A stretch of 64,000 bases of DNA, from positions 248,001-312,000 of the forward strand of contig NZ_SLUQ01000006.1 of NCBI RefSeq assembly GCF_004345245.1. The letters are read 5' to 3'. This document shows, piece by piece, positions 55,262 to 63,384 of the stretch. The notes under the pieces were generated by a model. That model did not search any database. It saw nothing but the letters and a program-made list of their open reading frames with translations, and was not told where the DNA came from. Position 1 is the stretch's first letter; every line of letters starts with the position of its first letter. The translations under genes were made by a program, and so were the position numbers. The stretch comes from Rhizobium sp. BK251. Lineage in GTDB: Bacteria; Pseudomonadota; Alphaproteobacteria; Rhizobiales; Rhizobiaceae.

Positions 55262-55299
55262 GGTTCGTCTCCTTGCAATTACTGGCCGGGTCGTCCCGG

Positions 55300-56085
55300 C
55301 TATCGACCGTTGAGTGCCGGGCCGTCCCGGTCCGGTCGGATAAGAGAAGACTGGCCGGCGCGGCGCGGCGGCCAGATCGGAATGTCACGGGTGATCGTCG
55401 CACCGTAGCGCAGCCTCTCCTCCGGCCGGTCTCGGCGACGCTCGAAGGCGACGACACGGGTGGCGAGCGCGAAGGCCTCGCGCATGTCGTGGGTAACCAT
55501 CACCACGGTCATCGGGTTTTCATGCCAGAGCCGCTTCATCAACGAATGGATCTCGGCGCGGGTGCCGGGATCGAGTGCGCCGAAGGGCTCGTCGAGCAGG
55601 AGCACGCGCGGCTTCATGACGAGCGCCTGTGCAAGCGCCAGTCGCTGCTGCATGCCGCCGGAGAGCTGTGCGGGATACTTGTCCTCCGCTTGCGAGAGAC
55701 CGACCTCGTTCAGCATCGCGCGAGCCTCGGCAATCGCCGCTTTCCGCGCATAGCCGAACAGCCGCCCGCAATAGCGCGAGGCGACAAGCTCCTTGCCGAG
55801 AAGGACATTGCCGAGCACCGTCAGATGCTGGAAGACGGAATAGCGCTGAAAGACGACGCCCCGGTCCGGCCCCGGCTCCGACGGTAACGCAACTCCATCG
55901 ATGAGGATCTGGCCACGTGTCGGCCGTTCCTCGCCAAGCAGCATGCGCAGGAACGTGGTCTTGCCGCAGCCGGACGGACCGACCAGAGCGACGAAAGCGC
56001 GGGATTCGATGTCGATCGAGATCTTCTCCAGCACGATCTGGTCGCCATATTCCTTCCAGACGGCATCGACTGTGAGCGCGCTCAT
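55300..56085 (-). CDS. NitT/TauT-type ABC transporter ATPase (probable guanidine importer)
   Basis: This 261-residue ATPase has Walker A GPSGCGKTTFLRMLLG (about residue 38), signature LSGGMQQRLALAQALVMK, Walker B VLLLDEPFGALDPGTR and switch His in MVTHDMREAFAL. This is the nitrate/taurine/sulphonate class. Start ATG 56085 overlaps the permease stop by 4 bp. The longer open frame to 56367 is overlap with the permease. Encoded within the guanidine operon; related importers occur under guanidine riboswitches in other proteobacteria. Confidence 0.9.
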   Translation of the reverse strand: MSALTVDAVWKEYGDQIVLEKISIDIESRAFVALVGPSGCGKTTFLRMLLGEERPTRGQILIDGVALPSEPGPDRGVVFQRYSVFQHLTVLGNVLLGKELVASRYCGRLFGYARKAAIAEARAMLNEVGLSQAEDKYPAQLSGGMQQRLALAQALVMKPRVLLLDEPFGALDPGTRAEIHSLMKRLWHENPMTVVMVTHDMREAFALATRVVAFERRRDRPEERLRYGATITRDIPIWPPRRAGQSSLIRPDRDGPALNGR

Positions 56086-56900
56086 GCCTGCTTCTCCAGG
56101 TCGGACCACGGGAAAAGCGAAACGCGCAGCCGATCGAGCAGCCAGTCCATGGCGACGGCAAGCAGCGTGATCCACGCCACATAGGGAAAGATGACGTCCA
56201 TCGCGAGATAGCGGCGTACGAGGAAGATGCGGTAGCCGAGGCCGGAGTCCGACGAAATCGCTTCGGCCGCAATCAGGAACAGCCAGGCCGGGCCGAGCTG
56301 TAGCCTCAGGCAGGTGATCAGGCGCGGCAGAATCTGTGGCAGGACGACCCGCAGGCCGATCTGCCACGAACTGCCGCCGAGCGTTTCGGCCTTGATGATC
56401 TGTTCGCGCGGCATCTCGATTGCCTTCAGCGCGAGGTCACGGATCATGATCGGGGTGACGCCGATGACGATCAGGGCGATCTTGGATGTTTCCCCGAGGC
56501 CTGCGACGATAAACAGGATCGGAAGGAGCGCCAGCGGCGGCACCATGGAAACCGCGGCGACAAACGGCGAAAGCAGTGCCCGGACATAGGGCAGCATGCC
56601 AATGAGCATGCCAAGCACGAGCGCAACCAGTGTCGCTATGCCGAGGCCGGAGAAGAGGCGCACGAGGCTTGCCAGCGTATCCGCCCAGAGCATGTATTCG
56701 CCGGTGCGCGCATCCGCCATGAAGGCCAGGCGATTGATCGCGCCGGCAAGGCCCGAAAGTCCCGGCAGCAGCTTGTCATTTGCGTTGTCCGCCAGCCGCG
56801 CCGCCGAACCCATCGCATAGGCGACGAGCACGAGCAGAAACGGCGTCAGCATCAGGGCAAGTCTCGCGCCATTGCTCGGACGCGTATTGATCCAGCGCAT
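56082..56900 (-). CDS. NitT/TauT-type ABC transporter permease (probable guanidine importer)
   Basis: This 272-residue permease has about six hydrophobic helices. The binding-protein-dependent transport motif is around FGLGETSKIALIVIGVTPIM followed by RDLALKAIEMPREQIIKAETLGGS, the EAA loop. LQLGPAWLFLIAAEAISSDSGLGYRIF is the usual NitT/TauT segment. Overlaps the ATPase gene by 4 bp and follows the binding-protein gene by 70 bp. Confidence 0.9.
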   Translation of the reverse strand: MRWINTRPSNGARLALMLTPFLLVLVAYAMGSAARLADNANDKLLPGLSGLAGAINRLAFMADARTGEYMLWADTLASLVRLFSGLGIATLVALVLGMLIGMLPYVRALLSPFVAAVSMVPPLALLPILFIVAGLGETSKIALIVIGVTPIMIRDLALKAIEMPREQIIKAETLGGSSWQIGLRVVLPQILPRLITCLRLQLGPAWLFLIAAEAISSDSGLGYRIFLVRRYLAMDVIFPYVAWITLLAVAMDWLLDRLRVSLFPWSDLEKQA

Positions 56901-56970
56901 GGGAAGGCTCCGCTAAGAGAGGTTCGTGGCGTGGCCGGGCGGCTTGGCACCCGGCCACGCCCATCGTTTC

Positions 56971-58044
56971 CTAGAGGGTTCCCTTTACGGCCGCGTCCAT
57001 ATAGGCCGTGGTGAAACGGAGCTTCACGTTGGCCTTGTCGCCGAGGACGGTGCCATCAGGCATTTCGATGCCGATTACGTCTGCGGAAGGCGCGCCGTTG
57101 CCTAGCAATCCCTTGGAGAAGAGGAAGTTGCGCACGAGATCCATCGTCTTCGGCAGATCCTGTGACGCGGCAAAGGAAACCGCATCCGCCGGCTTGTCGA
57201 AGAGCTTCGTCGCGGCCATTTGCGCCTCGAAGCCGGCAAGGTCCGTACCCGATGCCTTGCCCATGGCCTCGCGTGCCGACTTGCCTTCGGCGGAATCCGC
57301 GGTCATCAGCTTCATCGTGTCATACCAGATGCCGACAAGCGCCTTGCCGAAATCCGGATTGTCCTTGAGTACGGCGCTGTTGGCGACCATGAGGTCGATG
57401 ATCTCGCCGGGGATCTGCGAGCTGTCGAAGACCTTCTTAGCAGAGGGTTCCTCCAGAATGGTCGAGACGAGCGGATTCCAGGTGACGACGGCGTCGACGT
57501 CGGCCGAGTTGTAGGCGGCGACCATGTCTGCGTCGGACGTGTTGACGACCTTCACGTCGCGTTCGCTCGAACCGATGCCTTCCAGCGCCCGGGCAAGCAG
57601 ATAGTGCGAGACGGAAAACTCGACGAGATTGACGTTCTGGCCCTTGATATCCTCGAGCTTGGCCTTGTCCTTCAGGATGACGGCGTCGTTGCCGTTGGAA
57701 AAGTCGCCGACGATGACGGCGGTCGTGTCAACGCCGCCCGCTGCGGGAATGGAGAGGCCATCCATGTTGGTCAGCGTCACGGCATCGAAGGCGCCCGCGG
57801 TATACTGGTTCATCGACTCGACGTAGTCGTTGAACTGGGTGACGTCGATCTTGATGCCGTATTTGTCGGCCCATTTCTGCACGATGCCATGATCGGCGGC
57901 ATAGCCCCACGGCATCCAGCCGACATAGATCGACCAGGCGACCTTGAACTCCTTCTTTGCCTCGGCATGAGCGCTGCCGAACGCGGCAAGGGCAACGGAG
58001 GCTGAAAGGGCAGCGATGGAGAGGATTTTCTTGAAAGTCTGCAT
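56971..58044 (-). CDS. NitT/TauT-type ABC transporter substrate-binding protein (probable guanidine importer)
   Basis: This 357-residue protein has a clear signal peptide (TFKKILSIAALSASVALAAFGSAHA). The mature part follows SsuA/TauA-like binders: FKVAWSIYVGWMPWGYAADHG, YVESMNQYTAGAFDAVTLTNMD, VEFSVSHYLLARALEGIG and VDAVVTWNPLVSTILEEPS. Start 58044 has GGGGAA upstream. It is the first gene after the guanidine-I riboswitch; its ribosome site is inside a small hairpin (58053-58075). The ligand is inferred to be guanidine or a close relative from operon context. Confidence 0.9.
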   Translation of the reverse strand: MQTFKKILSIAALSASVALAAFGSAHAEAKKEFKVAWSIYVGWMPWGYAADHGIVQKWADKYGIKIDVTQFNDYVESMNQYTAGAFDAVTLTNMDGLSIPAAGGVDTTAVIVGDFSNGNDAVILKDKAKLEDIKGQNVNLVEFSVSHYLLARALEGIGSSERDVKVVNTSDADMVAAYNSADVDAVVTWNPLVSTILEEPSAKKVFDSSQIPGEIIDLMVANSAVLKDNPDFGKALVGIWYDTMKLMTADSAEGKSAREAMGKASGTDLAGFEAQMAATKLFDKPADAVSFAASQDLPKTMDLVRNFLFSKGLLGNGAPSADVIGIEMPDGTVLGDKANVKLRFTTAYMDAAVKGTL

Positions 58045-58049
58045 TGGTA

Positions 58050-58075
58050 TTCCCCTTTTGTATCCTTCAAAAGGG
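58050..58075 (-). promoter_or_regulatory. Ribosome-site hairpin of the guanidine riboswitch
   Basis: On the minus strand CCCTTTT (58069-58075) pairs with AAAAGGG (58053-58059). The right arm overlaps the GGGGAA ribosome site of the binding-protein gene (58050-58055). It could form when the aptamer is unoccupied and be opened by guanidine, giving translational control. Confidence 0.5.
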
Positions 58076-58107
58076 ACCGGCAAAGACCAACGCCGCCAAT
58101 CCCTTGG

Positions 58108-58220
58108 CTAACGAGGTCTCCCGGGCTTTTATCCCGCCGTGCACCCGACGGGATTTCTCCCCGTCGGTGACCGCTCTCGGACCAGTCACGTCAAATGACG
58201 CCGGAACCCTAGCGACCAAC
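58108..58220 (-). promoter_or_regulatory. Guanidine-I (ykkC) riboswitch aptamer
   Basis: Consensus blocks in order on the minus strand are CTAGGGTTCCGG (58212-58201), CTGGTCCGAGAGC (58185-58173), and GGCGGGATAAAAGCCCGGGAGA ending about 58117, which I quote only in part: GGGATAAAAGCCCGGGAGA. These are the diagnostic conserved segments of ykkC subtype 1. It precedes a transporter and carboxylase/UAAP/allophanate hydrolase operon, the classical proteobacterial context. Guanidine binding is expected to turn the operon on. Confidence 0.94.
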
Positions 58221-58503
58221 TCATGAACTTCTAATGCAAGGCACGTGCCATATGCACAATCGCGCGGATTTCCGGCCCTTTCACCGGGCATCCCGTGCGA
58301 CGATTAAAAAAGCTGCACTTTCTTTGGTCGCCGGCGCTCAAAACTGAGGCGCAGGCACGGAACCTTGAATCGAAGGTATTCCGACATTCCAGGCAGGATA
58401 TGGCCGAAATGGCTGTGCGCGTCGCGATCCAATTGGTCATTTCTTCGCCATACCGTACCGGACTGGCCGAAAGTGACCTCGCGCACCTGCGTATAATCTG
58501 ATG

Positions 58504-58574
58504 TAACGGTCCTGCTTTCCACCTCTCGGAAAGTATTTCCCGGACTTCCCCGCCGATTACGGCGGGTTTTTTTT
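58504..58574 (+). ncRNA. Candidate small RNA with anti-Shine-Dalgarno-like loop
   Basis: A perfect TATAAT at 58492-58497 is followed about 7 bp later by a short region with two hairpins. CTTTCC/GGAAAG (58515-58520 with 58528-58533) has loop ACCTCTC. The terminator stem CCCGCCG/CGGCGGG (58549-58555 with 5860-66, i.e. 58560-58566) has a TTTTTTTT run (58567-58574). There is no ORF. The loop could pair with GGAGAGG-like ribosome sites, like known rhizobial sRNAs. No good -35 box was found. It is convergent with the SorC gene and divergent from the guanidine riboswitch. Confidence 0.58.
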
Positions 58575-58651
58575 ATCCTGCTTCCAGATATACGTTGGCA
58601 CACGACGCCAAACCGGTTGCCATTGCGCACCTGGCTCTTCGTCGCGCTTGC

Positions 58652-59617
58652 CTATCCGCCCACCTTGAGCAGCATGCGCGCGCTCTCGGCATCGGTGACC
58701 AGCCCTGTTGCCAGCCCGGCCCGCATGGTTGCCAGGAGAATGGCATGCTTGTGAGGGCCACCGGAGGCGATGATACGGTCAGGAATACCGCGATAGGCCT
58801 CGATGTCCGGCGAGATGACCTGCCGGTTCAGCGGATGGTCGACCGGCTGGCCCGAGGCGTCGAGATAACGCCCGAGCAAATCCCCCACGGCGCCCGCAGC
58901 CACCAGCCTCCCGATGTCGACTTGCGGCGGCAAGCCATAGCGAATCTGCAAGGAACGACCCGTGACATCGCCGACGCTTAAAAAGGACAGCTCGACGTTC
59001 GAGCCTTCGCGCAGGAACTCCTGGAAGACGGGTTGGCTCATGATCAGGTCGTGGGCCTCTTCGCTGCCGGCATAGATCGGTGCCGCAAAATAGTGGCACT
59101 TCGCGTTCAGCACCTTGGCGAAGCTTCTGACAATCTCGAAAGTGTTGATCTCCGACCCGCGGGTCAATCCGCCCATCAGGGAGCGGATGCGCATTTCCGG
59201 CTCGTTCGCACCCGTCATCTGCAGCACGGTCTCATGAAGCGTTGCGCCCCAGCCAACGCCAATGGAGCGCGGTTTGCGGGCCTGAATGAAGCGATCGAGG
59301 AAGGCCGCAGCAGCGCGGCCCATAACGGCATGCATCTGATCCAGATCGGCCGGCGTCGGCGCGACGACGGCATCCTTCAAGCCGAAACGCCTGCACAGTC
59401 GTGCCTCCAACTCGGCATTTTCGGCAAGCGGCGAGTTGAAACTGACGCGTACGACGCCCTTTTCGAGTGCCGCGGCAAGCAGCTCGTTGATCCGGCGACG
59501 TGTCAGGTTCATCCGCTCGCCAATCTGCGCCTGGGTCAACCCTTCGACATGGTAGAGCCATGACGCACGCACCATCAGTTCCTGACTATCCAAGTTCCAC
59601 TCCCGAGCAAATGTCAC
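58652..59617 (-). CDS. SorC/DeoR-family sugar-binding transcriptional regulator
   Basis: This 321-residue protein has a helix-turn-helix at about 20-60 (ASWLYHVEGLTQAQIGERMN, LTRRRINELLAAALEKGVV). A large sugar-phosphate-binding domain (about 65-320) has SIGVGWGATLHETVLQMTG and GRYLDASGQPVDHPLNRQVI near the C-terminal part. This is the SorC family. The start is a GTG at 59617; ATG 59575 is another option. It sits opposite the HAD/ABC operon, with three direct repeats at its start as probable operator. Confidence 0.88.
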   Translation of the reverse strand: MTFAREWNLDSQELMVRASWLYHVEGLTQAQIGERMNLTRRRINELLAAALEKGVVRVSFNSPLAENAELEARLCRRFGLKDAVVAPTPADLDQMHAVMGRAAAAFLDRFIQARKPRSIGVGWGATLHETVLQMTGANEPEMRIRSLMGGLTRGSEINTFEIVRSFAKVLNAKCHYFAAPIYAGSEEAHDLIMSQPVFQEFLREGSNVELSFLSVGDVTGRSLQIRYGLPPQVDIGRLVAAGAVGDLLGRYLDASGQPVDHPLNRQVISPDIEAYRGIPDRIIASGGPHKHAILLATMRAGLATGLVTDAESARMLLKVGG

Positions 59618-59639
59618 ATCGGCGTAACATATGTAACAT
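59613..59639. promoter_or_regulatory. Three heptamer direct repeats, candidate SorC operator
   Basis: GTCACAT (59613-59619), GTAACAT (59624-59630) and GTAACAT (59633-59639) are spaced 11 and 9 bp. They cover the SorC start codon and lie 147 bp before the HAD gene start, where autoregulation and control of the divergent operon would be expected. Confidence 0.45.
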
Positions 59640-59785
59640 AGAGACTCGATTTAGACGACCACGAGCCCGAAGCCAATTGTTTCGGAAAGCCTTTTGGTCA
59701 GCAACTGCGTTGTCGATGGATGGCAGGCCAAAGTTTGAAGGTCACCACTCCTGAGACGACGGCCAAGCACACAGGCAGCAGAATT

Positions 59786-60505
59786 GTGACCATCGAACTC
59801 GTTATCTTTGATTGCGACGGCGTGCTGATCGACAGCGAACCAGTCTCGAGCCGCGTGCTGTGGCAGTCCTTGCAGCGCGCCGGCGTGGAGATATCGCATG
59901 CCGAGGTTCACAGGCGTTTCACCGGTCATTCGGAGAGTGACGCAAGGCAGATCTGCGTCGAGGAACTGGGCCTGACGGAGACCACCAGGGTCTTCGCCGA
60001 GTCTCGAGCCAATCTCTATGAGGAGTTCGCCCGCTCGCTCACTCCCATGCCCGGCATCGAGGCGCTGGTGCGCGCGCTTCCACATAAGAAGTGCGTTGCT
60101 TCGAACAGCAGCATGGAGCGGCTAACGAGAAGCCTCGGCCTCCTCAGCCTCTGGAATGAATTCGCCCCGAATGTCTTCAGCGCCGAGATGGTAGAACGCC
60201 CGAAACCCGCGCCCGATCTTTTTCTGATGTGCGCGACGAGACTTGGCGTCGAGCCAGATCGCTGCGTAGTCATCGACGACAGTCCCCACGGGATTGCCGG
60301 TGCGGCCGCTGCCGGGATGAAGTCGATAGGCTTCGTCGATCCGGCGGACCCGCGGGAGGGGCAGCGCTCCTTGCTTGCCGATGCCGGGGCCACGCTGGTT
60401 GTCAGAGGCATCGCCGAACTCGGGCAGGCCCTCGACACTCTGCTTTCCTCCGAGCCCAGCCCGTGCTCCGGCCGGGAGACCTCGTTCGTTACCACACCCG
60501 CTTGA
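59786..60505 (+). CDS. HAD-superfamily phosphatase (beta-phosphoglucomutase-like)
   Basis: This 239-residue hydrolase has motif I FDCDGVLID (nucleophile and acid Asp), motif II CVASNSS, motif III lysine in VERPKPAPDLFL and motif IV VVIDDSPHGIAGA. A helical cap lies between motif I and II (SRVLWQSLQRAGVEISHAEV). It starts at the GTG giving TIELVIFDCDG; an in-frame ATG at 59720 is an alternative. The family dephosphorylates sugar phosphates. It precedes a peptide/oligosaccharide ABC importer and is divergent from the SorC gene. Confidence 0.87.
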   Translation: MTIELVIFDCDGVLIDSEPVSSRVLWQSLQRAGVEISHAEVHRRFTGHSESDARQICVEELGLTETTRVFAESRANLYEEFARSLTPMPGIEALVRALPHKKCVASNSSMERLTRSLGLLSLWNEFAPNVFSAEMVERPKPAPDLFLMCATRLGVEPDRCVVIDDSPHGIAGAAAAGMKSIGFVDPADPREGQRSLLADAGATLVVRGIAELGQALDTLLSSEPSPCSGRETSFVTTPA

Positions 60506-60641
60506 TCGCCGTGCGTCGCGGCCACCGCGGCGACCCATGTCATCCAAAATTCACAGGGCCATTAACAAACCGACACCGACAACGCGCAAAGACACTGCAC
60601 CCGCGTTTCGAGCTGTTCCCTTTTTGACAAGGAGTATTTCA

Positions 60642-62276
60642 ATGCTTCCCATCACCCGTCGTGGCACCCTTGGCCTTATGGCCGCAACCGCCGGCAGCCT
60701 GATCCTGCCTCGCACGGTGTTCAGCCAGGGCAAGCGCCCCTCGGTCACGATCGCCGTGCAGAAGATCACCAACAACAACACGCTCGACATCTGGAACGAG
60801 CAGTCGAACGTTGGCGAGCGCGTCTTCTTCCCGAACCTCTGGGAAGGCCTGATCCTGCGCGACTGGATGGGCAATCAGGGACCGGTTCCGGGCCTTGCCA
60901 CCGAATGGAAGCGCATCGACGACCGCACGCTCGAACTGAAGCTGCGCCAGGGCGTCAAATTCCACAATGGCGACGAGCTGACCGCCGATGACGTCGTATT
61001 CAGTTTTTCCGCTCAGCGCGTATTCGGCAACACGCAGCCGGCTGGCGGCAAGACGATTTTCGACGACGAGCATAAGCCCGCGACCGCCAAGGAACTGCCG
61101 GCCATCATTCCGGGCGTCGGCCGCCGCCTCTGGCCGGCCCTCGCCGGTGTCGAGGCCGTCGACAAGTATACGGTGCGCTTCCACAACGCCACGCCGGACG
61201 TGACGCTCGAAGGCCGCCTCTATTCGTTCGGCAGCCAGATCGCCAATCGTCGCGCATGGGACGAGGCTGCTTCCTATACCGATTGGGCTCGCAAGCCGAT
61301 CACGACCGGCCCTTATATGGTTGGTGAATACAAGCCGGACGTATCGCTGACGCTCGTCGCCTTCGACGAGTATTGGGGCGGTCGCGCGCCGCTCGAGGAA
61401 ATCCGCTTCGTCGAGGTGCCGGAGGTTTCCTCCCGCGTCAACGGCCTGCTCTCCGGCGAATACGACTTCGCCTGCGACCTGCCGCCGGACCAGATCGCCA
61501 CCGTCTCCGCCGCTCCCGGCCTCGAAGTTCAGAGCTCGACCATCTGGAACCACCGCATTTCGGTCTTCAACGTCCAGAATCCCATTCTCGCCAACCCGCT
61601 CGTCCGCCGCGCCATGACCCATTCGATCGACCGCCAGGCGATCGTTGAGGCGCTCTGGGGCGGTCAGACCGTCGTCCCGGCCGGTCTGCAGTTCGAGTCG
61701 TTCAAGTCGTCCGATATGTTCATCGATGGCTGGACACCGCCGGAATTCAACCCGGAACTGGCAAAGGACCTGCTGAAACAGGCCGGCTACAAGGGCGATG
61801 CGATCCCCTACCGCCTGCTCAACAACTACTACACCAACCAGACCGCCAATGCGCAGATCATGGTCGAGATGTGGAAGCAGGTCGGCCTCAACGTCGAGAT
61901 CGAGATGAAGGAGAACTGGGCACAGATCCACGATCCCCAGGGTATCAAGGGCGTACGCGACTGGTCGGCCTCGAACTCCGTCAACGACCCGATCACTCCG
62001 CTCGTCGTGCAGTTCGGCCCGAACGGCGAAGTCCAGCAGAAGAAGGACTGGTCGAACGCGGAGGTCAACCAGCTCTCCGTCATCATGGAAACCTCGACCG
62101 ACATGGCGCAGCGCAAGAAGGCCTTCGCCCGCATGCTCGAGATCTGCGAGCGCGAAGACCCGGCCTATCAGGTCCTGCACCAGAACGCCGTCTTCACCGG
62201 CATGAAGTCCTCGCTGAAGTGGAAGGCCGCACCCGCTTTCGCAATGGATTTCCGCAGCAACAACTGGACCATGTAA
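60642..62276 (+). CDS. Dipeptide/oligopeptide-family ABC transporter substrate-binding protein
   Basis: This is a 544-residue family 5 solute-binding protein. The twin-arginine signal is ITRRGTLGLMAATAGSLILP. Then come IWNEQSNVGERVFFPNLWEGL, GLATEWKRIDDRTLELKLRQGV, KFHNGDELTADDVVFSF, TTGPYMVGEYKPDVSLTLVAF and NPLVRRAMTHSIDRQAIVEAL, which are the family markers. AAGGAG precedes the ATG. Ligands of this family include peptides, nickel, heme and oligosaccharides; the SorC and HAD neighbours favour a sugar-related ligand. The permease genes presumably lie beyond the window. Confidence 0.92.
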   Translation: MLPITRRGTLGLMAATAGSLILPRTVFSQGKRPSVTIAVQKITNNNTLDIWNEQSNVGERVFFPNLWEGLILRDWMGNQGPVPGLATEWKRIDDRTLELKLRQGVKFHNGDELTADDVVFSFSAQRVFGNTQPAGGKTIFDDEHKPATAKELPAIIPGVGRRLWPALAGVEAVDKYTVRFHNATPDVTLEGRLYSFGSQIANRRAWDEAASYTDWARKPITTGPYMVGEYKPDVSLTLVAFDEYWGGRAPLEEIRFVEVPEVSSRVNGLLSGEYDFACDLPPDQIATVSAAPGLEVQSSTIWNHRISVFNVQNPILANPLVRRAMTHSIDRQAIVEALWGGQTVVPAGLQFESFKSSDMFIDGWTPPEFNPELAKDLLKQAGYKGDAIPYRLLNNYYTNQTANAQIMVEMWKQVGLNVEIEMKENWAQIHDPQGIKGVRDWSASNSVNDPITPLVVQFGPNGEVQQKKDWSNAEVNQLSVIMETSTDMAQRKKAFARMLEICEREDPAYQVLHQNAVFTGMKSSLKWKAAPAFAMDFRSNNWTM

Positions 62277-62385
62277 TTGTTGCCGGGCCCGGCAGCTCTC
62301 CCCATTGCCGGGCCTATCCCTTCCCGCAACCGCATCGGCGGGCCTAAGGGCCGGCCGCATCCAGGCATTGAAGAAGGTGGCCGCA

Positions 62386-63384
62386 ATGAGCTCCAATCTC
62401 GTGGAACTGCGAAACCTGAAAGTCGCCTTCGACGGCGTTGAGGTGCTGCATGGCATCGATCTCGAAGTGAAACCGGGAGAAGCGCTGGGCCTGGTCGGCG
62501 AATCCGGCTGCGGCAAGTCGGTCACCTGGCTCGCGGCGCTCGGCCTGCTGCCGGCAAAGGCGACGATCAGCGGTTCAGTCCGCCTGGATGATCGCGAGAT
62601 CCGCGGCGGCTCGCGCAGCGTTCTGGAAAATGTCCGTGGCGGACGCATTGCCATGATCTTCCAGGATCCCTCCAGCTCGCTCAATCCCGTACTGAAGGTC
62701 GGCCGGCAGATCAGCGAAGCCGTTGCTCTCCACCGCGGCATGGCTGCTGGCGCGGCGAAGTCGGAAGCGCTGAGGCTGATGGATCTGGTCGGCATTCCCG
62801 ACGCACGCCGTCGGTTCGACCTCTATCCTCATGAATTTTCAGGCGGCCAGTGTCAGCGGCTGATGATCGCCATGGCGCTCGCCGGCCAACCCGACCTGCT
62901 GATCGCCGACGAGCCAACCACGGCGCTCGATGCCACCATCCAGGCGCAGATCCTCGAGCTGCTCATCCGGCTGCGTGCCGAAACCGGCATGGCGACCGTC
63001 TTCATCAGCCACGACCTGGGTGCGGTATCGCAGATCTGCGAACGGGTCTGCGTCATGTATGCCGGCCGCATTGTCGAGCAAGGCAGCATCGAGCAATTGT
63101 TCTCCGAGCCGCGCCACCCCTATGCGCGTGGGCTGTTTGACGCGATTCCGCGGATCGACGGTCCGCGCAATCGGCTGATCCCTATTCCCGGTACCGTACC
63201 GAACCCGAAGCACCTGCCTGCGGGCTGTTCTTTTGCGCCGCGTTGCATGCGCGCCGAAGAAGGCTGCAGCCACGAGCGGCCGGCCCTGGAGGCGATCGCC
63301 GACGGCCGCGCGCTCGCCTGCTTCAACCCGGTACCGGCCAGCCAGGCCATGCCCGTCAAGGCAAAGATTTTGGAAGGCGTGTAG
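62386..63384 (+). CDS. Oligopeptide/dipeptide-type ABC transporter ATPase (DppD/OppD)
   Basis: This 332-residue ATPase has Walker [16 protein letters not shown] (about residue 40), Q-loop [15 protein letters not shown], signature [18 protein letters not shown], Walker [17 protein letters not shown], switch [12 protein letters not shown]. The C-terminal oligopeptide-transporter extension is [16 protein letters not shown], then [19 protein letters not shown]. Note CQR in place of the common RQR in the signature. Start 62386 has GAAGAAGG upstream. The stop overlaps the next GTG start by one base. Confidence 0.94.
   Translation: MSSNLVELRNLKVAFDGVEVLHGIDLEVKPGEALGLVGESGCGKSVTWLAALGLLPAKATISGSVRLDDREIRGGSRSVLENVRGGRIAMIFQDPSSSLNPVLKVGRQISEAVALHRGMAAGAAKSEALRLMDLVGIPDARRRFDLYPHEFSGGQCQRLMIAMALAGQPDLLIADEPTTALDATIQAQILELLIRLRAETGMATVFISHDLGAVSQICERVCVMYAGRIVEQGSIEQLFSEPRHPYARGLFDAIPRIDGPRNRLIPIPGTVPNPKHLPAGCSFAPRCMRAEEGCSHERPALEAIADGRALACFNPVPASQAMPVKAKILEGV

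Noticed and set aside
60639-62795. A 718-codon minus-strand open frame opposite the family 5 binding protein
   Set aside because: Same reason: shadow of a gene with full-length family similarity and a good ribosome site.
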